Below, one piece after another: positions 21,760-33,418 of a DNA stretch of 64,000 bases. Location: NCBI GenBank assembly GCA_019059635.1, contig JAGVRJ010000001.1, forward strand, positions 620,001 through 684,000, read 5' to 3'. The notes under the pieces were generated by a model. That model was given only the letters and a program-made list of their open reading frames with translations. It had not been told where the DNA came from and did no database searches. Position 1 is the stretch's first letter. Every line of letters begins with the position of its first letter. Source of the stretch: Proales similis (taxonomy: Eukaryota > Rotifera > Eurotatoria > Ploima > Proalidae). Position numbers and translations under genes: made by a program.

Positions 21760-21966
21760 CTTTTCTGCATCCATTCTTCAATTTTTATGCTGGGCTTCGA
21801 TATACTTCATGGGCATTTGTCTACAGACTATTTGAAAGCCAGCGAGACAATTTGCTGGTCCGATCGAGTTTGGTTGCAAAACTCAATTCCATTGCATATT
21901 ATTCAATCTTGCTTGCTAGAAAGAGAATGTTAATTATCGCCAAGTCTATTTGAAAGCTGAAATGCG
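21760..21966. promoter_or_regulatory. Short bidirectional promoter COPS5/SERAC1
   Basis: Only 207 bp separate the start codons of two divergent genes, so both promoters and 5' UTRs must share this stretch. No specific factor site was identified. Confidence 0.45.
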
Positions 21967-24306
21967 ATGAACGCCAGAATCCGGCGTTGGATAGCTACTG
22001 GTCTTGTTGTTGTTGGAGCTGTTGGCACCGGCGGTCTCGTTTACATTTACAATGAGAGTAAATGGAAAAATAAGGCAACTGGCACACGCCAAGACGGAGA
22101 TGGTCAATTTGCTCGAGGCGAGGATCTAAACGAGCTGAGACGAAAACTAAAAAATCGAAGCGAATATGTCGAAGGCGGCAAAATGGAAAATCTCGCCTCA
22201 CTGCCCCGCTATCAGAACGCTTTGATCTTGATCGGCTTGGCCAACCGCTATCCAAGCGAAGCCAACAATCGGCGCCTAATCGAAGAGCTTGCTAAACTTA
22301 GCGATTACAGTAGCTCCATTGAGCTCCTCATAAATCCCAAGACTAATCCAAACGAGCCGTTGATCAGAATTGAGAAGAACTTTTACTCTAATCCGTTCCT
22401 CAATGACGGCCTTGCAAATTATTTGAGTCAACTTCTGAGCGAAGAGGTGATGATCGAGCTCTCTCTCTGTCAGAATGTGGACAATCGCTTTTTCCGCGTC
22501 GAGCCGCCCGGCACGGCCATAAAATTGGGCAAAATGAAGAACAATCGGCCGTCTGCGTCGATATTCGACGATGGCGGCTATTTTCTATTGTTCGAATTCT
22601 TCAACAATTTTGTGAACAGCTTTGCCGAGCGCAAGAAAGCGAGCAAGAGCGCCTGGTACAAGAATCAAGAGCTGAGCAAATTGATTGACCGATTCGGCAA
22701 CGAGATGAAGAGTCTGATACTCAACGAGCATTTTGTGAAAGAGAAGCCGAGCTTTGAAATCTGGTGGCCCACAGAGGCGGACGTGGAGACGCAAGAAGAG
22801 GAGGAAGATGAAAAAGAGTCAACAACTGAAAGGATGAACGACTTGCACATGATTGACTTGAAGTAGGTCTCTTGGCTTTCAGCTCGCTTTGGATTTCGGC
22901 CTAAACCTAGCTGCTGAAGTAAGAACGAAAGTCTGAAGCAGAGGCGAAGAAAAGAATTCATCAACCGAAACGAGTATTTGATGCTGGCCATTGTGGACAA
23001 GATGGTTCATTTGGATCGAGACGAGTTCGTAATGCAAGGAGGGCTAGAGCTCATGCTGTTGATGTACGAGAAGCACAAAGAGGAGGAAGACTACTTGACG
23101 GTGCTTGGCAACTGCTTGACTCAGATTAGCTTGGACTTGAAGTATCGTCTTTTGTTTGTCCAGTCCGGCTGGTTGAAGCGACTGAATCGAATGGCGACCA
23201 GTGCCAACTCTAATGTTAAAAACGACCTGATCAGCGAGCTCACTGCACTCAAAGTACTTCACAATTTGAATCAAATAAACGAGAATTCGCCGCGCTGGTC
23301 GACAATGCTCTTTCCGATGGACACAGAGCCCGAAACCTGGAAGGAATGCGAAAGCAGCCACGAGCACGGCGTCGACATATTTTTCATTCACGGCCTGCGA
23401 GGAAGTCTATTCAAGACTTGGCGTCAGATCAGCGTCGACCGACCAGAAGACGGACAACAACAGCAGCAGCAATCGGACAGCGAGCAGAAACAGGAGAAAA
23501 CGGTGGCCTGTTGGCCCCGAGACTGGCTCATTGACTCTCTAAAAGAGATGAGTGCCAAGAAATTTCGTATTATCGGAGTGAATTATGAAACGTTGTACAG
23601 TTTATGGGGCGAGGAGTTCATTGACGACAAGCGGCTTCGTTTGAGCATCCGACAGCGTGCAATCGATTTAATTGAGCAAATGAAAACGGCTGAGTTGGGC
23701 AAGCGTCCCATGGTATGGGTGTGTCACTCGATGGGCGGTCTAATCGTCAAACAGATCATGGTATTTTTAAAGGAAAGAAATGAGCTCGAAATGCTTTCCA
23801 ACTTTAAAGCGATTGTCTTTCTGAGCACGCCGCATCTTGGCTCGACTATCGCCAAAACCGTTTCGCGATTCTCGTTCGCCATTTTCCTCTCCACCGAAGT
23901 TATCGAGCTCTCGTCAGGCAACGAGTACTTGACCAAATTGAACGAAGCCTTTTTGAAAATGATTTCTGCCGAGCCAAAGCTGGCCGATGGACTTACGATT
24001 TTGAGCCTTTACGAAAGTCTTCCGACCCACATCGGCTTCAATGTCTACACCAACACGGTCGACGAGAATTCGGCGCGCGCCATTCAAATCGGCCAATTCA
24101 TCAATGTGCCCGATCGTGACCACGTGAACATCTGCAAGGTGAGCACCAAGCGCTGTGAAATGTTCCGCTCGGTCGCTCAGCTTTGCGGTCAGACTATCCT
24201 GAACGAGAATTTGAACTGCGACCGATGCAAAAGAGAACTGCTCGACCAGATTTACGAGAAACGAATGCTCTACAGGTTCGAACGTCTCAAGTATCATTTT
24301 TATTAG
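21967..24306 (+). CDS. SERAC1: SERAC1-like lipase
   Basis: Serine active-site containing protein 1 acts at mitochondria-ER contacts in phosphatidylglycerol remodelling and cholesterol trafficking. Two blocks, 21967-22862 and 22932-24306, are separated by a 69-bp intron and encode 756 residues (human 654). An N-terminal hydrophobic helix at residues 11-28 is the membrane or mitochondrial anchor; helical-repeat-like sequence follows. The alpha/beta hydrolase part has FFIHGLRGSLFKTWRQ, CWPRDWL, the nucleophile elbow CHSMGG, FLSTPHLGST and the histidine region DRDHVNICK. A Gln-rich insertion (about residues 500-515) follows FKTWRQ. The catalytic elements are complete. Confidence 0.93.
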
Positions 24307-24482
24307 ACTTTTCTCGACTCCTATGCGACTTTTTGATGTTCTTGTTTCTTATTATTATCTTTAATGGTTCATTTATGTCCTTAGTTACTATGACTATGTA
24401 CGTGAGAAAGGTGAATCTAACCCACTTAAAACAACTAAAAACGCCTTCGTAAAAGAATCAAGTCTTGGCATGAGTTGTAAAT

Positions 24483-24488
24483 AATAAA
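24483..24488 (+). terminator. Poly(A) signal AATAAA of SERAC1
   Basis: Canonical hexamer 177 bases after the SERAC1 stop codon, before the convergent next gene. Confidence 0.45.
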
Positions 24489-24598
24489 CGATTCCAACAA
24501 AATTCTTTTGATTTCCTTAATTCTTAAGTCCAATCGATTTTGATGACCAGGCAATTGGTGAGGTAAAAGGCGAAATCAGAACTAAAATCATACTATAT

Positions 24599-25474
24599 TT
24601 AAAAGTCCTTGACGTACAGTTGAAAACCGCATGAGCTATCTTTAAGGTTTTTAAAGTAATACTCAAGCTTGAAGACGGGCTTCACCTCTGGTTTTATCAG
24701 GTGAAAATCCTCACCGCCCGGATGCTCGTGGTCTAAAAATGAAGCTAGATCAGCCACAGTACTTGTTGGCTCTACACCGTCGCCAGCTAGCATGCGGACT
24801 TCAAGGCCAGCCCAGTTGCGCTTGCCACGGTAGGCTCCCCAGCCCATGATTATTATGTAACTGGCATCCTTTGCTCTGAGACGCATGCTGACGTAGCCGA
24901 CAGAGGCAAGCACGGAGTTGATGGTCTTGGTATGGGCTATTCCGGCCGTAAAGCCCGGCTCGATCGTCTCGTTCGGTCCTTTAAATGATTTCCGGGCACC
25001 ACCGTCGCCTGTGAAAAAATAGCCTTCGCTGCTTCCTGAGTTGCAGTATTCCAGCGTATATTTGCTCCAGTTGCAAATCTTAACACCAGACTAAGCAGGA
25101 AGATTCATGAACAATGTAAAAGGTGAAGCCAAAGCTGACGAGATCAGGTTTCCTGGACCAAGCCGTTCTTCCATTAAAAAATCAAGTTCTTTATGTACCT
25201 TATCCCGGTCTTTGTCATACAAATTGCTAGGTTTATGTTTACTACAGTCCTTAGCATAAGTCGGAATGCCACCCAGCAGTTGGCCGCCCGATTGGAAGAA
25301 CTTCCCATCACTGGCTCGGTCATCTATGATGCCGGTCAGATATTTTCTGGAAGAGAGATGCGCCACATATCTGGCTAGCTGATCTGACTCTTGAATTCGG
25401 CCTTCACTTGCCAGTCGCTTTACCAGGCCAATGTACTCTTCAATTTTGGTGCGCAAATCTGATTCACCTTGCAT
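24599..25474 (-). CDS. Two-part protein with actinoporin-like C-terminal domain
   Basis: Two open segments lie in one frame, separated by TAG at 25091-25093. The upstream segment (to ATG 25474, or further to an unseen 5' exon) is helical and charged. The downstream segment 24599-25090 (163 residues) has the order of actinoporin-family beta-sandwich proteins: NWSKYTLEYCNSGSSEG, then IEPG, SVGYVSMRL, an aromatic-rich IIIMGWG stretch, KRNWAGLEVRML and CGFQLYVKDF at the end. The most likely explanation is an intron ending in that TAG (a pyrimidine-rich acceptor), but the only phase-0 donor I see is a weak GTACAT near 25198. No signal peptide was found. Similarity to the pore-forming family is by eye only; activity is not implied. 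Confidence 0.45.
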
Positions 25475-26274
25475 GACGTATTTGAAGCGAATACTTTGAA
25501 ACAAATAATAATGTGCAGTAACTTTTTTCGTGCTTTTCTTCCAACTTTCTCTTGTGTTTGGCTTACATCTTATTTAACATATGATAATTTGTGTCTGTGT
25601 GAGGCAGCTGAATCTGCTGAACCTTTTCTTTCTTGTTTTTTAATTTCAAAGAGATATTTGAGCAAAAGCAAAAAATTCTTGTGTTCGTTTTAGAACTTAA
25701 ATTCCCTGGTTGGGCTAGCTTTTAACGATTGTTTCCCCACACGAACTTATTTTAGTCAAAAAGCTTAGAGATTTATTCTTGTCATCTGTCTAACTGCAGT
25801 TAGGCGTTTTATTTTCTTTTATGGGACTTTAAGGTTAAATTTCATCTCGTGATTGCTTACTCCTGTTTTTGTTGGCTATTTGAGACTCAAATCGAAAATC
25901 GAGAATAGAGCAGCTGCTTGTAAAATCTTCGAAAAGAAGCGTTAGTGACCTTTGGCCAGAAGCAGATGGCGTCGAGTTGCGGACCTTGAAGGGGGGGTGT
26001 GACCCCCAACTGTATCTATGGATACGGGCGCATAAACAAGCAAAGTGATGAGAGCGAGGGGTCACCTTGTCTTATCTGGACCAATACACTCTAGATTGAG
26101 ATCGTTTGTGATTATGATGCGCTGCTGTACTTATGCGTGTATCCTGATCATAATCATCTTCATTTCGAATTCATTCGGCAAAGGAGAGAAAAAGACGACC
26201 ATCGCACAACGAGAAGCTGCATCCGGGTTCCAATTGTCCGTTTTACAAAATCATTTGGCCACAAACGCGCAGAA
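25475..26274. other. Intergenic region upstream of the forkhead gene
   Basis: May contain a missing 5' exon of the minus-strand gene and the forkhead promoter/5' UTR. Two adjacent short inverted repeats occur at about 25991-26024. No coding sequence recognised. Confidence 0.4.
25991..26024. repeat. Two adjacent hairpin-forming inverted repeats
   Basis: GGGGG-TGTGA-CCCCC is directly followed by GTATC-TATG-GATAC after a few bases. Both are perfect 5-bp stems with small loops, about 250 bp upstream of the forkhead start codon. The role is unknown and chance is possible. Confidence 0.4.
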
Positions 26275-27811
26275 ATGTCCAACAAAGAGAAACTGAGCGA
26301 CGAAAGCGATTCATGTCTTTCGCTTCCGCCGACTGCGGCCAAGCGTCGCACCGGCTCGCCTCACGTAGTCAAAGTGAGAGGCGACCATGGCATGAAGAAG
26401 ATCGACCAGATCGTGAAGAACTTGAAGCGACGCTCGATTTTGGAAGATGAAGAGTCGGCTGAGGAAGAAGACCAATGTCCGTTCTTCAACACCGAACCGC
26501 CGCCCAAAGTTTGTATAATCAAGCCGATTGAGAGCGACCTCGACAAGAGCCGAGAAGAGCTGTCCGACTTGAAATGGCTGCACGAGTTTAAGCTGAACGT
26601 TACTCCGCTGTCGCCGCCGCTTTCACCGCCGCCGGCCACTGCTGACGACGAAGCCGATGGCTGTGCAAATGTCTCCTGCATACTCAACACTTTCCAGCCA
26701 AGCAACGAGACCACACGGCCATCTCTGCCCTACAGTTGTCTCATCTTCTTGGCCATCGAGTCGTGCGGCCAGAAGCGTCAATCGGTCAAAGAGATATTCA
26801 ACTGGATCGGAGAGAACTATCCTTACTTTCGAACTGTGCCCTCCGGCTCGTGGAAGAATGCCATCAGACAAAATTTGGCGCTGAACGACAGCTTTGAAAA
26901 AGTCGACAAGAACCAGCTGACCATGCGCGACTTTTCCGGCAAAGGCAGTCTCTGGTGCGTAAGAGCAGATCGACGCAAGTTGCTGCTCGAGGCGATCCGC
27001 AACACGCCACAGAGCGAGAGAAGCAAGTTCGCTCAGGTCTCGTTCCTGCAAGACGTGCCTCAGTCTCTTTCGGCGAATCTCATCAACAATCGAAAGCAGA
27101 CGAGAAAGTTCTACAAGCACGCCAACACGACTACGATAGTGAACCCTCAGCTGCTGCAGCAGCTCAATTTAGATCACAACCGTCAAGAGCAGCCGTCTGA
27201 GCTCGAGGCGGTCAATGCGCTCCTGTCCATGAAGTGCAAGGCCAACTCGTTCGGAGGCTGCACTGATTCCAAGCAGAAGCCGGCGAGTGGCGGCAGCCGC
27301 AAGCAGAAATTCCGACGACCGACCAAAAACTTGAATCTGGTCGACGACGAGCCGCTATTCGAAGACGAAAAGCTGCTCGAAATGGACGAATGTGACCTGT
27401 TCGACGAAGAAGAAGACGACGAGTTCAACTTTTCCGACGACGAAGAGGACGATTATGCTGATCTCAGTCAAAGGTAACCGTCCCGAGATAGACTGCTTCA
27501 ATCAGGGCCTAATCTCAATTTGCTATTTTAGTTCTGAGTGCAAAGATAGAGGACACAGACCACGTCTTGTTGTAAAGCTTCCTCAATTCCACAAGAACGA
27601 GACAAGCGCCAAGGAAGAGCAGCAGCCAGAGCCGGAGAGCAGACGCAAGTCGGAATCGAAAAGGAGCAGCGCCGCTGCAAAACCCGAAGAACGTCAAGAG
27701 AATGACGAGACCGACGACGCTCTAGTTCGTCTCTCTTGTGTTGCTTCTCTTGTCGAAAAGCAAAAGGGAAGCCAATCACGTCGCAAACTCAAACGCACTT
27801 TTACTTCTTGA
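26275..27811 (+). CDS. FOXN2/3-like forkhead transcription factor
   Basis: Winged-helix DNA-binding protein of the FOXN2/3 (CHES1) subgroup, a nuclear transcriptional repressor in vertebrates. Blocks 26275-27473 and 27532-27811 join in phase (492 residues). LSDLKWLHEF upstream of the domain matches the FOXN3 LTNLNWLHES element. The forkhead (about residues 145-245) reads LPYSCLIFLAIESCGQKRQS through GSWKNAIRQNLALNDSFEKV to GKGSLWCVR. The recognition helix, almost always RHNLSLN in forkheads, is RQNLALN here, so the base-contacting histidine is glutamine. Acidic Asp/Glu stretches precede the intron and a basic tail ends the protein. The first ATG giving a sensible N-terminus is 26275; the frame is open further upstream. 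Confidence 0.88.
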
Positions 27812-28171
27812 TTCGATTCATTTCTGGTTCTTTCCAATTGCCCGCATTGCTCTCTGAATCTTTTGCATCTCTCAATTCTACATTCTTTGAGCTTCTAATC
27901 TTTGAGCACCCGCACTGTAAATAGCCATTCAGTTTGTTTTGTTCTCTTTTGCTTTTGAAATGAGCAGTCAAATCCTTGTTGTGGGTTACCTAACGCTGTT
28001 CAGACGCATTTTCCTATTTGCCTGCTCAAGCCGTAATAAACCGACAAAATGTTGCAAAAGCGACTTGTTGAAGAGAAAAGAACGCAGAAAAAGGCGACAC
28101 ACTGCCAAGGTCTCACGATCTTGGAGCTTAGATTGCCCGAATCAAACTCCTCTAATGAATTGAGCAGAGAG
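27812..28171. other. Spacer between forkhead gene and TMEM223
   Basis: 3' UTR of the forkhead gene and 5' region of TMEM223. The TMEM223 frame is open back to 28049, so an upstream start is possible but not conserved-looking. Confidence 0.45.
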
Positions 28172-28959
28172 ATGAGCGCTTTGGTTAATCTACTATTGAG
28201 AAGGCCATTAGGCGCCGGTCTGACGACTGCGTGCGTTCATCTGAGACAGCCGACGATCGTACGTCTATTGGCGCGGCCAGGTCGGCTGGACAAGGCCAAA
28301 GTTCGATGGCAATCGAACGAAACAGCCGACAGCATTGCTCATATCAACAAACGCATCGCAGAGAATAGGACCCAAGACATTCTGGTCTACTCGGCCAAAT
28401 CGGACGGCAGCATTGTAGTGAACACAATCGGAGTGGCGGCCTGCTTCGTTCTCTTGCTAGTCAGCTACAATTCATGGCACATATTCGGCTCGCCGAGAGT
28501 GAAAGCCAGACGCGCTGGCCACACCGAGCAAGGAATCTTCCACTCCCTGATGGGCATAATCGCCACAGACACATTTCGATACGTGGTCTGTTCGTTCACC
28601 GCACTTTTAGGTGAATCATTTGCTTCGCTCTCGATTAGCTTTTCATTCAATTGAGCTCGGCTTAAGGACTCGCCTCGCTCGGTTTGGGATTTTTCTTCAC
28701 CAGTCGATCGGTAAATCGCCTTTACTTGCTCAAGGGCGGGCGATCGATCGGCATCGTAACCGACGGTGTGTTCGGCAAGAAACTCTCCTACAGACTCGAG
28801 CTGGCGGACACGAACTTTTCGTCGAGCAGACGCGCTCGTTCAAGCCATATATCTTTCAAAAACAAAAGTCACCGGTTCTACTTTCTCATGAACAACACAG
28901 AAGCGACCTATCACGAAAAGGAGCTCTTTGACCACGTGATTTGCGTAGCCCGCTCATGA
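28172..28959 (+). CDS. TMEM223: TMEM223-like mitochondrial inner membrane protein
   Basis: TMEM223 is a mitochondrial inner membrane protein that assists early COX1 translation and cytochrome c oxidase assembly. Blocks 28172-28610 and 28667-28959 join in phase (243 residues). An Arg-rich N-terminus of about 50 residues fits a mitochondrial presequence. DILVYSAKSDG precedes the first hydrophobic helix VNTIGVAACFVLLLVSYNSW, and a second helix spans the intron (LLGLASLGLGFFF). SRSVNRLYLLKGG and the C-terminal HRFYFLMNN with ELFDHVI match the vertebrate family's RRFYFLLDK and KLFDNTV. Start ATG 28172 gives the presequence-like N-terminus. Confidence 0.85.
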
Positions 28960-29187
28960 GTGCAACAATCGAGGCCAAATAGCTAATCCAACATTATCAG
29001 ATTCTCTTTAAAGCACTCACAGGTCAGACAAGGCAACGAAATAAATTGAAAAGATTCCGAGCCACTTTAGTTGATTAAAAAGAAAAACGCGCCGAACAAA
29101 CGGCAAATGGAAAGATTTGAAACAATTTGAAGCGGTTGATTAAAAAAGGAGGCGGCGAGTAGAGAATGTATTTGGCCAGAGCGTAGT

Positions 29188-29840
29188 TCACAAGTTCTCG
29201 AGTCGTTTCTCGACTCTTTCCAGATCGATTCCCTTCAGAATCTGACAAACAATAAGCCAGAACACCTTTCTCCACGCCTTCAGCTCTTTCTTTTCCAGTT
29301 TCCTTCCGATCGACTTTTCCATGCCGAATACGAAGCTCTCTTCGAAATGCTTGAGATTTGTAAAATTTAAACAAACGCAGATTCTACAGACACAAGTGAG
29401 CGGTTACAGTGAAATTTTCGGCCGAGACTCCGTAATGGAAGTGACTGCGGCCCAGGCTCTGCAGGATTTCACAGTCCTCTTGATTGGGCGTGTTGGTACC
29501 CACGTTGGTCAGAATTCGATCGAGCAGATTGGTCACTTTGCCGCCATGGTATCTGACCTGAGAGTTGCTCAGCATTTCAGCTTCGGTCTCCAAGTTGGCG
29601 GCGAATATCCATTTGCCTTTGATTTCCGGATGCGCGGTGAACACCCTTCAAGTTAAGACGAAACTTAGCTTCAATTTGAAGGAGGCAGAAAAAACGTGGG
29701 CTTCACCTGATCATAATTGAAACTCCAAGTTCCTCTTTGCTTTTCACTTGGGCCCAGTTGTCTTTGAGTATTTCGAGCTCTCTCTCTTTCAGTGGCTCTT
29801 GGTTCAAGAGCTGACTCATTCCGTTCGATGCGTTGCCCAT
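29188..29840 (-). CDS. Globin 1 (globin-X-like)
   Basis: Haem-binding globin. Blocks 29707-29840, 29408-29645 and 29188-29349 join in phase (177 residues). EREIEILKDNWAQVK is helix A, VFTAHPEIKGKW the C/CD region, YHGGKV carries the distal His (E7), and LGRSHFHYGV the proximal His (F8). Helix H is rich in Trp/Phe (AWRKVFWLIVCQIL). The protein starts MGNASNG, exposing Gly2 after Met removal, as in membrane-anchored N-myristoylated globin X. However, position 6 is Asn rather than the preferred Ser/Thr. Paralogous to globin 2 at 37508-38189, with the same exon layout. Confidence 0.9.
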
Positions 29841-31418
29841 TATTATGCTCTTGTTGCGCAGAATCGATCCTAAACGAGGCACAGAGCCAGCTATGGTGTC
29901 AGTTGGCTGAGTTTGAGCTAAAATATCAGAACAAAACTTATTCGATATGATTAATCTAGAGAAGGATCAAGTGCGCTTGCGCCTGATCTAGTAAATTAGT
30001 CGGCGCACTGTTGCGCAATTCTCAAGAGATCTTCGCTTTCTTTTGAACACTCTCGAGTGGCATTTTAATCAGTTAGAAGAGACGCACTGGCACAGAAATT
30101 CTAGCATCATGTAGGAAAAAGGTGAAGAAGAAGCGCTCACTAGGTCAAATTGGCTGACAATTCATGAATGCCAAGTCGAATTTGCGATTGGCATCCCCTT
30201 CCCTAAAGAATTGGTCGCCTTGTCTAGGCATTCAATACATTCAAAGGCCAATTATCATTTTGATAAATATTTCATGCAAGAGTCGGCCGGTTTACCAGAC
30301 GAGAATCGCTCGCCAGTTTAGTCTAATTCTTTGCCTTCAAAATGCTTGCATCATCAAGTTATTAATACATTTGCGCTTGTCTCACTGCCTGCCAGTCAGG
30401 CTGCTCGTCGTCTGTTGCTCAAGCTATTTTTCAAACGCATTTCAGCCTAATTGTGTTACTGAAACGCTTATCGCTCCAAAAATATTTGCTCGACTGAATG
30501 GCACATATTTCTCTGATAGAATGACGCAATCTGAAAAGTGGCGGCGATGATTTGCATTAGCGAGAGAAAAAAAAATCAATGCGAAACTCGTCAAGGCCTG
30601 GCTGACAGGCAGCCAAGTAGCGGTAGAATTGAATCAATCTTGGCTTAGACGGGAAACACAAGTCCGATTGATCGGCATTTAGCAGAGAAATGCGTCGACG
30701 TCAACTGGAGTATGCATCGACTTACGTGCACACACACTGACGCGCACTTCAATAGAAATATACAGAATAAATACAGAGAGAGAGGCCGCTACATGATCAG
30801 AAGCTGAGATTTGTTTTGGAAGCTCACTGGGAGCATACAGCACAGCGCGATTCACAGATGCCTTTTATTTCCACGCCAAGAACTGACAGAGCTTGAACAA
30901 ATAAACTGCCACCAAATATTTATCGTGTTCATAAACACGCAATGAATGGTGGTGTTGAACAACGCCAGTCTCGGATGCGGATCTGAGAAATATTTCCTCG
31001 AGAAAGAGACCAGAAATAATCAACTAGTTTCCTACTCGATAAGCTGCAGCCGCTTGCCAATTACGGCCTACTCACACATACACACACACACACACAGTCC
31101 CAGAGACTCACACCCGGACATACACTTTAGCGTTTGAGCAGTCGACTGTTGGCGAATTAATATAAAGCGAAAAGGGGTCCAAGAAGAGCAATTTATAAAT
31201 GAGCCCGGGCAGATTCGATAAATTGCGAGGTGACATGAATGGATTAATTAAGACCGACCCGCGTTCATTGAGCATTTATTGCAGTCGGTGCGATTTTATT
31301 TATTGAATTTCTCGTTCGTCATTTACGTGAGTAACGCGGCTAATGATATTCCTTTCCTTTTTTGTTTCATTGCGGAAAAGGTGTCCCGAACGGAGAGTTG
31401 AATCGAACGATGATTTAA
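29841..31418. other. 1.6-kb intergenic region
   Basis: Upstream of globin 1 and downstream of TMED. Contains a CA repeat at 31081-31096 and several AT-rich stretches. The ORF at 30164-30550 has no domain-like composition and I do not call it. No RNA gene seen. Confidence 0.5.
31081..31096. repeat. CA dinucleotide microsatellite
   Basis: Uninterrupted CA run in intergenic DNA between globin 1 and TMED, preceded by imperfect CACATA units. Confidence 0.8.
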
Positions 31419-32317
31419 CTAGCTGGGCCGACCGCTCTGCTTTACGTTGAAGAGACGTTTGACGAAATAGACTTGAATGGAGCCGCATACGATTATAAAG
31501 AAGCTTTGAAACAGGGACCAGTAGAAGACAAGCGAGTTGTTCGACTCGATCACGTACTCGTCCCTGCTCTGCTTGAATCGAGACATGGCTTGATGAGCGA
31601 ATATCTCGATCAGCCAACGGCTAATGTTGTTTGTAGCCTCCTTTAAAATTGAGCTATTTTCGAATCCATCTCATCGAGACGAGTAGAAATTCTTCAAAAC
31701 AAACCGTGCTCATGTGAGCTGTTTCGTTGTAAGCGCGGTCTTTCTCAAAATGCTCCATCAGTTTGTCCGAGTGAAATGTTAGCAGGTAGAACGAGACCAC
31801 TTTGCTTGAAAATTGGCTGTTGGCGTTATCCAAGCAGATTTGGTAGTCGCCTAACGATCGAACCGATCGAGATGAGTGAATTGAGCAAATTGAGCAGATG
31901 AATGAAAGGTCTACCTGCGATTGAGGTCTTTTGAATTTGAAATGTGGCCGTTTGCTGATGGCTTTCTATTTTGAGAACTGTGCCTCTCGGGTCGAGCAGA
32001 ACCATTGTAATATCACCGCCCTTAATGACCTTGAGGACAGTTTAGGAAGGTCTGGAAGGCAGGCGCAAACGCAGCTCAGCCAACTCACTTGAAACGAAAT
32101 GTGGAAAACAGAGTCGAGCTCAGTTGGCTGAAAGAAGCATTCTCGTGAGCTTGGCCCGATCACAACTCTCAGATCATGCTTTATCCAGCTGTCCTGGGCA
32201 CCGATGCCTTTTTGCCAATTTATGAACGGGCGTTTACCAAGCGAGCCGGAGAAACGAGAAATCACCTGCGATTACAACAGACAAGACCAAGGCAGAAATA
32301 GTGAGAGATGCGGTCAT
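31419..32317 (-). CDS. TMED/p24 cargo receptor
   Basis: p24 proteins cycle between ER and Golgi as type I membrane cargo receptors in COPI/COPII vesicles. Five blocks join in phase: 32266-32317, 32089-32207, 31915-32029, 31705-31850, 31419-31640 (217 residues). Exon 1 encodes a signal peptide (MTASLTISALVLSVVIAG). The GOLD domain follows, with SSRECFFQPTELD, DITMVLLDPRGT and AGDYQICLDNANSQFSSKVV, then a coiled coil. The transmembrane segment is FYWSLFQSFFIIVCGSIQVY and the short cytosolic tail VKRLFNVKQSGRPS. The wording is closest to the TMED1/5 (gamma) group; no KKXX is present. Confidence 0.93.
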
Positions 32318-33418
32318 GTCATAGAAAGCCGAACAAGCCGCATGGATAGAATGAACGAATTGAGTGACCCGAATCCGAAATGAAGACCGAGAGAGAGAAA
32401 TAAGGAGTGAGGTTATGTGAAGAGAACGTTCGAATATGATTTGAATATGACCGGCTGCCAAATCGACCGCGGCCTCATCCTCATCAAGCACGATTTAGCC
32501 ACGTATCAAGTTCAATATTTGCTCTGTAACTATAGATGGTCAATATTTGTTTTGGACCTCTTGGCCTGTCGCGTCGCAGCTCATCGTCTCTTTTTGTCTT
32601 TTTATTTTATTCTTGAGCGAGATCAACCGCGCCTCAGTCGAATCTAGCTCGATGTTCGACACCAACTCATACGAGGCAAGCAGGACTTCGAGAGAGAGAG
32701 AGAGAGGCGAAATTCAACAACTCGTAGAGTTTTTGTCGTCAACTTTTCCTTGGGCAAATCGATGGACCCAACACCAATCCGGGCCATATGAGAGCTCAAT
32801 CTGTTCGGCTGAGAAAATGATTGCATAAATGATTAAGCTGAAATTGAGTTACTGATTAAAGTAGGAGCTTGCGAGCAGCTGTTCGAGCTTCCGATTTGTA
32901 GATGAAGATTTATTCAAGAGAAAATGCGTGGATCGACTCGCTCGTGGAATGCCAAGCTCAGATCGAAGAAAGAAAAGAACGCAATTTTCCGGCCGAATTA
33001 AAACGGAGGCAGAGCAGCATCAGCGCTAGGCGTGCCCGAGTTCGCCTCGCTCGTTGCAGTTCTCGCTTTGAGATGATTCATCACGCCATACGCTGCATAT
33101 TTTCCCCAATGTAATGAAATATTAGGATGATGATGATGATTACTGCTCGCGGCGGATCTGCATTTTGCGCAGGCACATTTTGGTTCGTTTATCTTTGAAG
33201 AAGAAGAAGAAGCGCCAAGCCGTTTAGCTGGCTCATGTTGGCACGCAAATCCTTGATGATCTAAGCAACAACATCAAACCAGCAAACAACTCTAATCTAT
33301 CTGTGTCGGACGCAAACAAACGTGCACACTTACACACTTACATAAGCACTATAAATGCGATGAGAGTTGTGAAATAGCTCAAAGGAGTTGGCTTAGCCAT
33401 TTGATGATTTAGATAACA
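32318..33418. other. 1.1-kb intergenic region with simple repeats
   Basis: Contains TMED 5' sequence, a GA repeat at 32690-32706 and short GAT and GAA triplet runs at about 33124-33210. No coding segment is supported. Confidence 0.5.
32690..32706. repeat. GA dinucleotide repeat
   Basis: (GA)n run of about 17 bases upstream of the TMED gene. Confidence 0.75.

Noticed and set aside
30164..30550. 128-codon plus-strand frame upstream of globin 1
   Set aside because: No domain, high Ile/Leu/Ser from AT-rich DNA, no splice-linked partner; probably random.
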